NCBI GenBank assembly: GCA_949291675.1
Contig: CASEWR010000113.1
Coordinates: 1 to 43,557 of the forward strand
Length of the DNA: 43,557 nt
Reading direction: 5' to 3'
DNA from: an uncultured Desulfovibrio sp.
GTDB taxonomy: Bacteria; Desulfobacterota; Desulfovibrionia; Desulfovibrionales; Desulfovibrionaceae
Part shown: piece after piece, positions 25,403 through 33,725 of the stretch
Numbering within the stretch: position 1 is the stretch's first letter
Layout: each line of letters opens with the position of its first letter
Notes under the pieces: model-generated
What the model was told of the DNA's origin: nothing
What the model saw: the letters and a program-made list of their open reading frames with translations, nothing else
Database searches by the model: none
Position numbers and translations under genes: made by a program

Positions 25403-28400
25403 ATGCGCGAACAGCTGACACACAGTCCCACACAAGACAGCTCCCTGCCCCGGCCTGCCCCTGACCAGCACGAGAGCCAGGAAGAGCGCAGGGACAGGCA
25501 GAAAACGCCCCAGGGACCGCTGTGGCGCAGGGTCTGCAGACGTGCAGCCATCGTCCTGCTTGTCCTGCCCCTGCTTGTGATCCTCTGTCTGGCAGGTAGT
25601 CTCGGCTTTTTGCAGACACAAAGCGGCCAGCGTCTGCTGGAAGACAAACTCAATGCTCTTCTGGCAGCGCAGGGCATTGCCATACACGGCCTTCGCGGCA
25701 GCATTCCCCTGGACTGCACAGCCAGCGTGCGCCTTGCAGACAGGGACGGCACCTGGCTTGCAGCAGAGAACATACACCTTGTCCTTGATCCTGACAGGCT
25801 GCCCCACGTCCTTGCCCTGCGACTTGAAGTGGAGGACGGCGCACTCTCGCGCCTGCCGGAGTCCGGGTCCGAGCCTGAGGAGCCTGCAGCAGAGCCTTTT
25901 GATCTGCAGACAGTGCTGGACACCATTGCCAGTGCCACAGACATGCTGCCGGACTGGGTGCCGGCAGTGGAGATCACGTCCCTGCGCGTGGGCCGCTTTA
26001 CTCTTGCCCGCAGCGTCTACGACCAGACCTTTACCGGGGCCATGCAGCCTGCAGCAGGCGAGACACTGCACGGGGCAGCGACGGTACCTGCAGCCAGCCA
26101 GGGCAGCAGTGCAGCCGCCAGCAGCCCGGTCGGCAGTGACACAGTCAGTACACCCTCTGCTGCCGCACAGGCAGGGGGCACAGTGCCTGCAGCTGCGCAG
26201 GACAGAACACAGGCGCCCCGGACACAGGTACCCCGGCTGAGCGAGAATGACGCAGATGCCATTGCCCTGGCCCTGCACGGCAGCGTGCATGTCCGTCCCG
26301 GCACAGAACTGGCCTGGGCTGATCCAGAACTTGGCGGTGACATCTCCCTCTTCCTCCTGCCCCTGCAGCAGGACGTGCAGCCAGAGCCGTCCGACACAGT
26401 CAGCACTGCGGCAACCCAGCATGACACTGCTGCTGCCGGGCCTTTGGACACAGTCAGCACTGCGGCAACCCAGCTTGACACAGCTGCTGCCGGGCCTTTG
26501 GACACAGTCAGCGCTGCGGCAGCACAGCATGACACAGCCGCCGCCGGGACTTTGGACACAGTCAGTGCCGGGGCGGCAAAGACAGGTGCACAGCCGGCTG
26601 CCACAGGCATCCGTGAACTGCCCATGCGCACTGTCATGACCGGCACAGCCCTTGATGCGGCAAGCTGCACCCTGACCCTGTCAGGCTCTCTGTCTGCCCC
26701 GCAGCTGGCCGTGGAGACCCGCGCAGACACACTGCACATTGCAGGCATGGCCCTGGCAAGCCCGTCCGTACGTCTGGTGCTGCCAGCCAAAGCCCTGGGC
26801 AGCCTGCGCAGCGGCGCCACAGCCAGTTTCCTGCTTGCGGCAGACACACAGCTTGCGGGCATTCCCCTTGGCCTGCGTCTGCAGCTGGACATGCAGCTGC
26901 TGGCGGAACGCATCCGCCTTGCCGCACACCCCAGACTCTCGTCTCAGGGCTTCCTTCTGACAGGCAGCCTTGAGACAGCCCTTGGCAGGGACTTCTCCCT
27001 CCTGCCCGGGGAGCCTGCAACCCAAAACACGCAGCCGGTACAGACAGCAGCAGCGACACAGTCGGACCAGGCTGTGCCGGCCGTGCTGCCTGCAGCAGCC
27101 AGCACAAAACCTGTACAGGCACCTGCGCCACTGCCAGCGCCACGTCCTGCAACCGCGCCTGCCCCACTTTCTGCCCAGGCCGGCACTGGCACTGGCACTG
27201 ACACTGGCCTGAACCTGCCGGATCTTGAGTCCCTGCTCCCTGCCCTGGACGGCCGGCTTGTCCTCACTGCAGACAGCCCTGCCCTGCTGCCAGCGCTTGC
27301 GCAGACAGACCTCAAGGGCCGGTTGCAGAGCGAGCTTGTTGTACGCAGCCAGGACGGCAGACAGCACGCTGCCCTGCATGTGCACAGCCCGCAGCTGGCA
27401 GTGCTCAGCAACACTGCCCGGCTGCTCTCCCTGACAGAGCTGCGCCTTGATGCAGGTGTGGACAGTCTTGCCCTTGCCACAGCAGGTCTGGCCTTCGATA
27501 TGCAGGCAAAACATGTCAAAACTTCTGCCCTTGCCCCTGTGTCCCTCACTCTCAGGGCTGCAGGCACAGCCAGTGACCTTGAGGTGCACCTAGCCTCCAC
27601 AGGTGGGGTGCAGACACAGCTGGACGCGCGCATTGCCCTGCTGGCAGGCAGACTGAGTCTTTCCAGACTCAATGTCTTTCTGCCTGCGTACAAGTGCGGC
27701 ATCCGCTCGCTGAAGGAGGTCAGGTGCACCTTTGGCGAGACACTGTCCCTGGAAAACCTCGCCCTGGCCCTGCTGCCTGCAGGCAGGCTGGAACTGGCTG
27801 CCAGCATGAACAGCACCAGTCTGACGGCAACAGGCGGCATACACGGCATTGACACCACTGCCTGGGCAAACGTGGTCCCGAATCTTCCTAAGGGGCGCAT
27901 TGATGCCAGGCTGAGCATGAGCGGCACGCCTGCGCTGCCAACGGGCACAGCAAGGGTCAGCGTGACTGACCTTGCGCTGCCTGTGAAGGGCCTGCCGCCT
28001 CTTTCCGCAGTCCTGGACGCATCTCTGGACAAGCAGGGGGCAGCAAAGGCTGTGGTGAAGCTGGACCAGACCAGCACAGATGCCCTGGGACTGGAGCGCT
28101 TTGTCTGCGAAGTGAGTGTGCCTTTGAAAAACAGCAACGGCAGCCTGAGTGTGGGCGGCAATGCCCCCTTGCGCGGCAAAATCAACATTGCCGGCACAGT
28201 GAACAAGCTCTGGCTGCTGGCCCTGCAGCCCAACCGCAGACTCACGGGCGGCTTCACAGCCACTGCCGACATTTCCGGCACACTCTCCAAACCCGCAGGC
28301 AGGGCCTCTGTGCAGCTGAAGGACTGCCTTTTCAAGGACGTGGAGTATGGCGTCCTGATCCGGGAAATCAACGCTGCTGTCAGCTCCTCCCTGTCTGGCT

Positions 28401-29473
28401 CCCTGGACAGCCTGAAGGCAGACTTCGACATCACTGCCAGGGACGGCAGACGCAAAAAGGGCTCCTTTGCCCTGCACGGCTCCACCAACTTCCAAAGCAT
28501 TACGGCCAGGGCCAGCCTGAAGCAGTTTGCCCCGCTGCGCAGACGCGACATCAGAGCTGTCATCTCCGCAGACTGCACAGTCTCAGGGGCGCTGACAGCC
28601 CCTGTGATCAACGGCCAGATCACTGTGGACAGAGGCAGGATACAGCTGGATGCCCTGCGCCTGCCTGCATCCGTCACCACCCTGCCCCTGGTGGAGGGCC
28701 CCAAGGAAGCCATCCTGGCCTCCAGGAAGCAGACTGCAGCTGCCACTACGGCAGTGACACGACCTGAGTTTGGCGGCAGTCTCAACCTGACCCTTGGCGT
28801 GAACAAGTTCTTTGTCAACGGCTATGGCTTTGACAGCGAGTGGAAGGCCCGCATGCTCATGCGCTGCCCGCTTGCCAATCCCGGCATTACAGGCCAGGTG
28901 GAAGCAGTGCGCGGTTCGCTGGATCTGCTGAACAAGCGCTTTACCCTGGACGAAGGCACTGTGAAATTTGCCGGCGGCTTCGAGCCCCTCATCAACGTGC
29001 AGATGACCACAGCCGTGAACAATATCGAGGCCTCGGTGGTGGTGGGCGGCACACCTGCCAGACTCAGCCTCAACCTGGTCAGCAATCCCCGCCTGCCCAG
29101 AAATGACATCCTGGCCTACATGCTCTTCGGCAAGCCTGCCAATGAACTGAGTCAGTTCGAGCTTCTGCGCCTCGGAACCACGGCTGCCAGCTTTGCAGCC
29201 TTCGGTGCCACAGGGGGCAGCGGCGTTGCCAGCTTTGCCAGACGGATCACAGGCCTTGATGTCCTCAATGTCAGCCAGAACGATGGCTCCACTCAGCTGG
29301 AAATGGGCAGCTATATCATGGACAAGGTCTATGTGGGCATCAAGCAGGGCACAGAAGAGAATGCCGATACCTCGGCAGTCATCCAGATAGAACTTGGCCC
29401 GCGAACCAGTGCCACCATGGAAACCGGCAGTGGCAGCACGTCTGCCGGCCTGAAATGGAAGCTGGACTACTGA
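25403..29473 (+). CDS. tamB: TamB/DUF490-family translocation and assembly protein
   Basis: The 1356-residue protein has a single N-terminal membrane helix (about residues 50-75), a long periplasmic body of repetitive beta-rich sequence, and the conserved C-terminal TamB/DUF490 domain (LDLLNKRFTLDEGTVKF, then NPRLPRNDILAYMLFGKP). TamB proteins form a hydrophobic groove spanning the periplasm and work with TamA in outer-membrane protein or phospholipid transport. It follows the TamA-like gene by 17 bases with GGAG five bases ahead of the ATG. Between residues about 225 and 400 the protein carries Ala/Thr/Gln-rich low-complexity inserts, including a 54-bp tandem repeat, and a second Pro/Ala-rich insert is at about 535-600. 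Confidence 0.9.
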   Translation: MREQLTHSPTQDSSLPRPAPDQHESQEERRDRQKTPQGPLWRRVCRRAAIVLLVLPLLVILCLAGSLGFLQTQSGQRLLEDKLNALLAAQGIAIHGLRGSIPLDCTASVRLADRDGTWLAAENIHLVLDPDRLPHVLALRLEVEDGALSRLPESGSEPEEPAAEPFDLQTVLDTIASATDMLPDWVPAVEITSLRVGRFTLARSVYDQTFTGAMQPAAGETLHGAATVPAASQGSSAAASSPVGSDTVSTPSAAAQAGGTVPAAAQDRTQAPRTQVPRLSENDADAIALALHGSVHVRPGTELAWADPELGGDISLFLLPLQQDVQPEPSDTVSTAATQHDTAAAGPLDTVSTAATQLDTAAAGPLDTVSAAAAQHDTAAAGTLDTVSAGAAKTGAQPAATGIRELPMRTVMTGTALDAASCTLTLSGSLSAPQLAVETRADTLHIAGMALASPSVRLVLPAKALGSLRSGATASFLLAADTQLAGIPLGLRLQLDMQLLAERIRLAAHPRLSSQGFLLTGSLETALGRDFSLLPGEPATQNTQPVQTAAATQSDQAVPAVLPAAASTKPVQAPAPLPAPRPATAPAPLSAQAGTGTGTDTGLNLPDLESLLPALDGRLVLTADSPALLPALAQTDLKGRLQSELVVRSQDGRQHAALHVHSPQLAVLSNTARLLSLTELRLDAGVDSLALATAGLAFDMQAKHVKTSALAPVSLTLRAAGTASDLEVHLASTGGVQTQLDARIALLAGRLSLSRLNVFLPAYKCGIRSLKEVRCTFGETLSLENLALALLPAGRLELAASMNSTSLTATGGIHGIDTTAWANVVPNLPKGRIDARLSMSGTPALPTGTARVSVTDLALPVKGLPPLSAVLDASLDKQGAAKAVVKLDQTSTDALGLERFVCEVSVPLKNSNGSLSVGGNAPLRGKINIAGTVNKLWLLALQPNRRLTGGFTATADISGTLSKPAGRASVQLKDCLFKDVEYGVLIREINAAVSSSLSGSLDSLKADFDITARDGRRKKGSFALHGSTNFQSITARASLKQFAPLRRRDIRAVISADCTVSGALTAPVINGQITVDRGRIQLDALRLPASVTTLPLVEGPKEAILASRKQTAAATTAVTRPEFGGSLNLTLGVNKFFVNGYGFDSEWKARMLMRCPLANPGITGQVEAVRGSLDLLNKRFTLDEGTVKFAGGFEPLINVQMTTAVNNIEASVVVGGTPARLSLNLVSNPRLPRNDILAYMLFGKPANELSQFELLRLGTTAASFAAFGATGGSGVASFARRITGLDVLNVSQNDGSTQLEMGSYIMDKVYVGIKQGTEENADTSAVIQIELGPRTSATMETGSGSTSAGLKWKLDY
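26393..26581 (+). repeat. 54-bp in-frame tandem repeat inside tamB
   Basis: Three full copies (26393-26446, 26447-26500, 26501-26554) and a partial fourth encode an 18-residue unit, DTVSTAATQHDTAAAGPL with small changes. A related seed DTVSTPSAAAQ lies about 250 bases upstream. Confidence 0.93.
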
Positions 29474-29886
29474 TACCCTGTTGTGCCCTGACTGGCCCCT
29501 GACTGTGCCCCTGACCGGCTCCGGGCGTGCCCTGACTGTGCCCGGGCCGGCAGACACATGATACGCAGTGGCCGGGGAGCTGAGGAGCGGGCGGACAGGG
29601 CGGACAGTGTCATCCGGGCGATTCGGGACATGGCGCACGCCTTTGCCTCTGCCTGCGCTCTGCCGCTGCCTTCCCGCAGGGGCAAGGGCATGGCATTGGA
29701 CATTTGCGCCCCTGACAGGTAAGAGGTGCCTGCACCTGACTCTGGTGCAGCCTGTTGCGGGCAAAAACGCTCCTGTGCGCAGCCCCGGCAAACACAGCAA
29801 ACACACAGCAAACATACACAAGGACATCAGACAGCCTGCGCGTCTTGCGTCAGGCATGGCAGAACGGTACGGAGAGACACTTCCTC
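29474..29886. other. Spacer between tamB and rlmN with short degenerate repeats
   Basis: No gene is seen. From 29484 to 29550 a 12-base word of the type GCCCCTGACTGT recurs about five times with changes, and 29790-29818 repeats CAAACACAG-like words. No terminator with a T-run follows tamB, so read-through into rlmN is possible. Confidence 0.5.
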
Positions 29887-31026
29887 ATGGCGGAGACAGT
29901 ATCAGTGGATTTTGCGCGGCGTGCAGATGGCAAGGTCAATGTGCTTGACCTCACCCTCACGGAACTCAGGGCCTGGCTTGCGGACATGGGCGAGCCCAGG
30001 TTCAGGGCAGTGCAGCTGTGGCAGTGGCTTTGGCAGTACATGGCCCGTTCCTTCCAGGACATGACCAATCTCTCCAGGGACTTTCGCAAGCGCCTGGAGG
30101 AATGCGCGTGTATTGACTGGCCGCAGGTGGACAAAGTGCAGGTGAGCTCTGACGGCACCACCAAGTTTTTGCTGCGCCTTGCTGACAATGAGCGCATTGA
30201 GACTGTGCTCATTCCCGCCACCTCCAAATCCGGCAATGTGCGCTGGACACAGTGCCTCTCCACCCAGGTCGGCTGTGCCATGGGCTGTACCTTCTGCTCC
30301 ACAGGCACCATGGGCTTTACCCGCAACATGACCCATGCCGAGATCTTAAGCCAGATCCTGGTGGCCAGGGACTATCTGCACGACACCCGCCCCCAGTGGC
30401 CTGTGCTGCGCAATCTTGTCTTCATGGGCATGGGCGAGCCCCTGCTCAACTACCGCAATCTTGAGCGTGTGCTGCTCTCCCTCAACGAGAACGGTGGCCT
30501 CAACTTCTCGCCACGGCGCATCACTGTCTCCACCTGCGGCATCCGCAAAGGGCTGCAGGAACTCGGTGAAAGCGGCCTGGCCTTCCTGGCCATTTCCCTG
30601 CATGCCCCGAATCAGGCCCTGCGCGAGCGCCTGATGCCGGGCGCTGCCAAATGGCACCTGGACGACCTGCTGGACACGCTGAACAGCTACCCTCTGAAGA
30701 CCAGGGAGCGCATTACCTTTGAGTACCTGCTGCTTGGCGGGGTCAATGACAGCCCCGAGGAGGCACGGCAGCTGGTGCGCATCGTGCATTCCGTGCGCAA
30801 GAGCAAGATCAACCTCATTGTCTATAATTCCACCCCTGGCTCCCCCTACAAGGCCCCGAGTGAGGAACGCGTGCTGGCCTTTGAGAAGATCCTCTGGGAT
30901 GCAGGCATCACGGCTGTCATCCGCAAGAGCAAGGGCCGAGACATTGACGCAGCCTGCGGCCAGCTCAAGGCCTCTGCCCTGCAGGAAGAAGCAGCGGCGG
31001 CGGCAGCGCCCACTGTGTCAGCCTGA
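29887..31026 (+). CDS. rlmN: Dual-specificity RNA methyltransferase RlmN
   Basis: The 379-residue radical-SAM enzyme methylates C2 of A2503 in 23S rRNA and A37 of some tRNAs. The 4Fe-4S motif CAMGCTFC is at Cys130/134/137, with the family sequence TQVGCAMGCTFCSTGTMGF around it. GMGEPLLNY and NLIVYNSTPGSPYKAPS are typical, and the C-terminal SKGRDIDAACGQL holds the methyl-carrying cysteine. The ATG at 29887 has GGAG about 12 bases ahead; the frame is open upstream but without family sequence. An Ala-rich tail coded by GCG/GCA triplets extends the C-terminus. A strong convergent terminator follows. Confidence 0.96.
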   Translation: MAETVSVDFARRADGKVNVLDLTLTELRAWLADMGEPRFRAVQLWQWLWQYMARSFQDMTNLSRDFRKRLEECACIDWPQVDKVQVSSDGTTKFLLRLADNERIETVLIPATSKSGNVRWTQCLSTQVGCAMGCTFCSTGTMGFTRNMTHAEILSQILVARDYLHDTRPQWPVLRNLVFMGMGEPLLNYRNLERVLLSLNENGGLNFSPRRITVSTCGIRKGLQELGESGLAFLAISLHAPNQALRERLMPGAAKWHLDDLLDTLNSYPLKTRERITFEYLLLGGVNDSPEEARQLVRIVHSVRKSKINLIVYNSTPGSPYKAPSEERVLAFEKILWDAGITAVIRKSKGRDIDAACGQLKASALQEEAAAAAAPTVSA

Positions 31027-31059
31027 GTGCGCACTTCCTGGCGACAGTGTCCACTACCA

Positions 31060-31095
31060 CAAAGGCCCTGCAGAGCGTTCTCTGCAGGGCCTTTG
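31060..31095. terminator. Bidirectional stem-loop between rlmN and the flippase gene
   Basis: A perfect 16-base stem (31060-31075 with 31080-31095) around a 4-base loop. T-runs are short on both strands, but the stem lies between two convergent stops (34 bases after rlmN, 51 bases after the flippase gene) and probably ends both transcripts. Confidence 0.8.
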
Positions 31096-31145
31096 TCGTC
31101 TGTCTCTCTGTATGTATCTCTGTATCCGGCAGGCAGCCTCGAAGA

Positions 31146-32603
31146 TCAGGCTTTCTGCGTCGTGTCCTTTTGTGTTGTGTCTTTCTGTGTTGCGTCCTTT
31201 GGCGTTTTGTCAAAGATGGATGGCGGACGCCAGAACCAGAACAGCGTCACCAGGGGGATGAGGCCGGCAAGTTCTGCCAGTTCGCGGGGCACGGCCATGC
31301 CGGAAAGGGTCTGCCAGAGCAGGAAGGCAAAAAGGCCTGTACCAAGGAGAATGCACCACTGCGTCCACTTCATGGGACGCACAGTGGCCTGGAAGTAGCC
31401 CACTGTGAAGATGGCCACCCAGACCTTGGTGATGGTCAGGGAGAGGGCTGCGCCCACCAGAGGCGACCAGGGCACCAGGGTGAAGCAGCAGATGAGGTTG
31501 ACCACAAGGCCGCTCAGGTAGAAGGCAAAGAGCAGCTTGTGCCTGTGCATGGAGATCATGGCATAGGCTGCCAGATTATGCAGGAAGGCAGTGGCCACAC
31601 AGGGGGTGAGCAGCTGCTGTGCTGTCACGGACGTGGCGTACTGTGCGCCGTAGACCAGGGTCAGGAAGCGATCGCTTTCCACAAAGATGAGGAAGATAAT
31701 GGGCAGTGCGGCAGCCCAGAGCGACCTGGCAGTCTGCCCGGACAGCCTGCGAAAGGCTTCCCTGTCCTCTTCCCAGGTTCTGGCCATGACCGGGAAGATG
31801 ACCTTGGTCAGCAGGGCACCAGAGACCAGCACGGACAGGCCCTCGACAGTCTCCCAGGCCACACTGTAGCCGCCGACCATGGCATCGCCGCCATACTTCT
31901 TCAAAAAGAAGACGTTGAGCTTGTTGTAGAGCATGGCACAGGCTGCCATGCCTGTGAAGACAAGGCCTGTGCGCAGCTGCAGGAGCAGATCGCGCAGCTG
32001 GGTCCAGCCGAAGCGCGCCAGGGGATTGCGGCCCAGTGCCTTGACAGCAAAGCACATGAGCAGGATGGATTCCAGGGGCTTGAAGGCGGCAATGGCCAGG
32101 GTCGGTGCTTCTAAAAGCACACAGACAATGCCGTAGCCTATGCCCACCAGGGCTGCAGGAATGCGGATGCACATTTCCACATCCTGCCGGCCTCTGGCCT
32201 GACAGAGGGCAAAGAAGGTGTCACTCACGCCATCCAGGCCGAAGCCTGCGGCAATGCACAGAACCACCAGGCGCAGGTCATGGTCATAGCCCTGCCAGCC
32301 TGTCACCAGCCAGGCCACCACCAGGGCCACCACCAGCAGCACCAGTTTGAACCAGCTCACCTCGCCAAGCAGCCGTAGCTTGCTTGTGCCGCGCCTGGAA
32401 AAGGAGGAGAGCAGAAAGTCATTGAGGCCAACGTCAGCGGCAGTCTTCACCAGATAACCGTAGGACAGGGCCAGCATGACCTGTCCCAGGGTTCCCTGGC
32501 TGTGACGGGCCAGGAGAATGGTGAAGATGGTCCAGGACAGATCCCTGGTCCACTGGGCCCCGAGAATGTAGCCGAGACGCTGGGGGATACTCTTGAGCTT
32601 CAT
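31146..32603 (-). CDS. Wzx/MATE-type oligosaccharide or lipid flippase
   Basis: The 485-residue protein has 12 or more membrane helices and resembles the polysaccharide-transport (Wzx/MurJ/MATE superfamily) flippases that move lipid-linked sugars across the inner membrane. It starts 13 bases after the stop of the HlyD-type gene, so it is the last cistron of the PKS-TolC-HlyD-flippase operon. The ribosome site is weak. The cytoplasmic tail ends in three copies of a KDTTQ-like pentapeptide encoded by a 15-bp tandem repeat. With no ABC or RND pump in the operon, it is the only inner-membrane transporter candidate for the linked HlyD/TolC pair. Confidence 0.8.
   Translation of the reverse strand: MKLKSIPQRLGYILGAQWTRDLSWTIFTILLARHSQGTLGQVMLALSYGYLVKTAADVGLNDFLLSSFSRRGTSKLRLLGEVSWFKLVLLVVALVVAWLVTGWQGYDHDLRLVVLCIAAGFGLDGVSDTFFALCQARGRQDVEMCIRIPAALVGIGYGIVCVLLEAPTLAIAAFKPLESILLMCFAVKALGRNPLARFGWTQLRDLLLQLRTGLVFTGMAACAMLYNKLNVFFLKKYGGDAMVGGYSVAWETVEGLSVLVSGALLTKVIFPVMARTWEEDREAFRRLSGQTARSLWAAALPIIFLIFVESDRFLTLVYGAQYATSVTAQQLLTPCVATAFLHNLAAYAMISMHRHKLLFAFYLSGLVVNLICCFTLVPWSPLVGAALSLTITKVWVAIFTVGYFQATVRPMKWTQWCILLGTGLFAFLLWQTLSGMAVPRELAELAGLIPLVTLFWFWRPPSIFDKTPKDATQKDTTQKDTTQKA
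31155..31199 (-). repeat. 15-bp tandem repeat at the flippase C-terminus
   Basis: Three head-to-tail copies encode KDATQ, KDTTQ and KDTTQ. Synonymous third-base changes separate the copies, so the peptide is better kept than the DNA. Confidence 0.85.
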
Positions 32604-32616
32604 GCGATAAAGGCAC

Positions 32617-33516
32617 CTACTTCAGCGTGAAGCGCACCACAGCCTTGAAGCCGGGACGAAGCTCAAGATCGGGATTGGGGATGATGAGCTCGACATTGAA
32701 GTAGGAGGCCCTGGAGACATCCATGTCATTGGAGGCCCAGGCAATTTCGGAAATGGTGGCCTTGAAGGTCTTGTTGTCCAGGGAGGGGATTTCCACCACA
32801 GCCTCGTCGCCCACCTTCAGGGAGGAGACTTCCGCCTCATAAACAGGCACCTGAATGGCCATGGGGTCCATCTGCCCGATGGTCACAGGGGCAAAGCCTG
32901 CCTCAAACATGGCTGCAGGATTCATGGCCTGGGAGATGGAGAGCACATAGCCGTTAATGGGCGACTTGAGGAAGAGATAGGGCGGCAGGGTCATGCCTTC
33001 CTTGATCTCGGTGTCAAAGTATTCGCTCAGCTCTTCCATGCGCAGGGCAAAGTTGGCTTCCTGCTTGGCAATGGATTCCTCCAGCAGCTCGATGCGGATC
33101 TGCAGGGCATGCACGTCAGCCTCAAGGCGTCCGAAGGCCTTGTTGGAGCCAAGGCCGCTGGCAGCAAGGCTTTTGGCCTTGTTGCGCTGGGCAGTCACCT
33201 GGCTGAGCTGGCTCTGCAGGTCCAGAATCTGGCCCTTGCTGGCTTCGGTGCCGGGACCAAGGTTCACTTCACGCTGCAGCGCGCGCCTGGCTTCGTCCTG
33301 CAGAACGTAGCGCATGAGGGGCTGGCCGGCAGTGACCTTGTCACCGGGAGCCACCAGCACACTGTCCACCACGCCCTTGAAGTGCACGATGGGCGAGCGG
33401 GTGACGGTATTGCGCACCTTGCCTGTCAGAATGGTTGTTTCAGCGGCCCGGACGGTATTGGCGAAGCAAAGGACCAGCAGGGCAAGGCAGCACTGAAGCA
33501 AGACAAATTTCTTCAT
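32617..33516 (-). CDS. HlyD/RND-type periplasmic adaptor (membrane fusion protein)
   Basis: The 299-residue protein begins with a Sec signal (MKKFVLLQCCLALLVLCF, cleavage near VRA-AE), then a split biotinyl/lipoyl-like hammerhead (SPIVHFKGVVDSVLVAPGDK and KSPINGYVLSISQAMNP), a long coiled-coil hairpin (about residues 85-170) and a C-terminal beta-barrel. This is the periplasmic adaptor that links an inner-membrane transporter to a TolC channel. The frame is open for 67 more codons, but the signal peptide marks the start; no strong Shine-Dalgarno is seen. The TolC-type gene is upstream and the flippase downstream in one operon. Confidence 0.87.
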   Translation of the reverse strand: MKKFVLLQCCLALLVLCFANTVRAAETTILTGKVRNTVTRSPIVHFKGVVDSVLVAPGDKVTAGQPLMRYVLQDEARRALQREVNLGPGTEASKGQILDLQSQLSQVTAQRNKAKSLAASGLGSNKAFGRLEADVHALQIRIELLEESIAKQEANFALRMEELSEYFDTEIKEGMTLPPYLFLKSPINGYVLSISQAMNPAAMFEAGFAPVTIGQMDPMAIQVPVYEAEVSSLKVGDEAVVEIPSLDNKTFKATISEIAWASNDMDVSRASYFNVELIIPNPDLELRPGFKAVVRFTLK

Positions 33517-33725
33517 AGATTTCAGCGCGAAGCCCCTGTTGCGGACAGGGGGAAGCGCTGCCTCCATACGCGTTTGATACTGTGAACGGGCAGGGGCGCC
33601 CGCGTCTGTGCGTCCATAGTGCGAACAGGGCGGCACAGTCTCCGCTAAGGATGTCTGTGCAGCCCTGCACGTCTGACATAAGGCCCCTTTTCCAGGGTCA
33701 GGCAAAGGAGCCTGCAAAACACTCC

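Noticed and set aside
26393..26581. CRISPR array
   Set aside because: The repeats are contiguous, coding and without spacers.
26944..28818. 624-codon minus-strand frame opposite tamB
   Set aside because: Arg/Ser/Ala-rich translation typical of antisense GC-rich DNA, no start signal.
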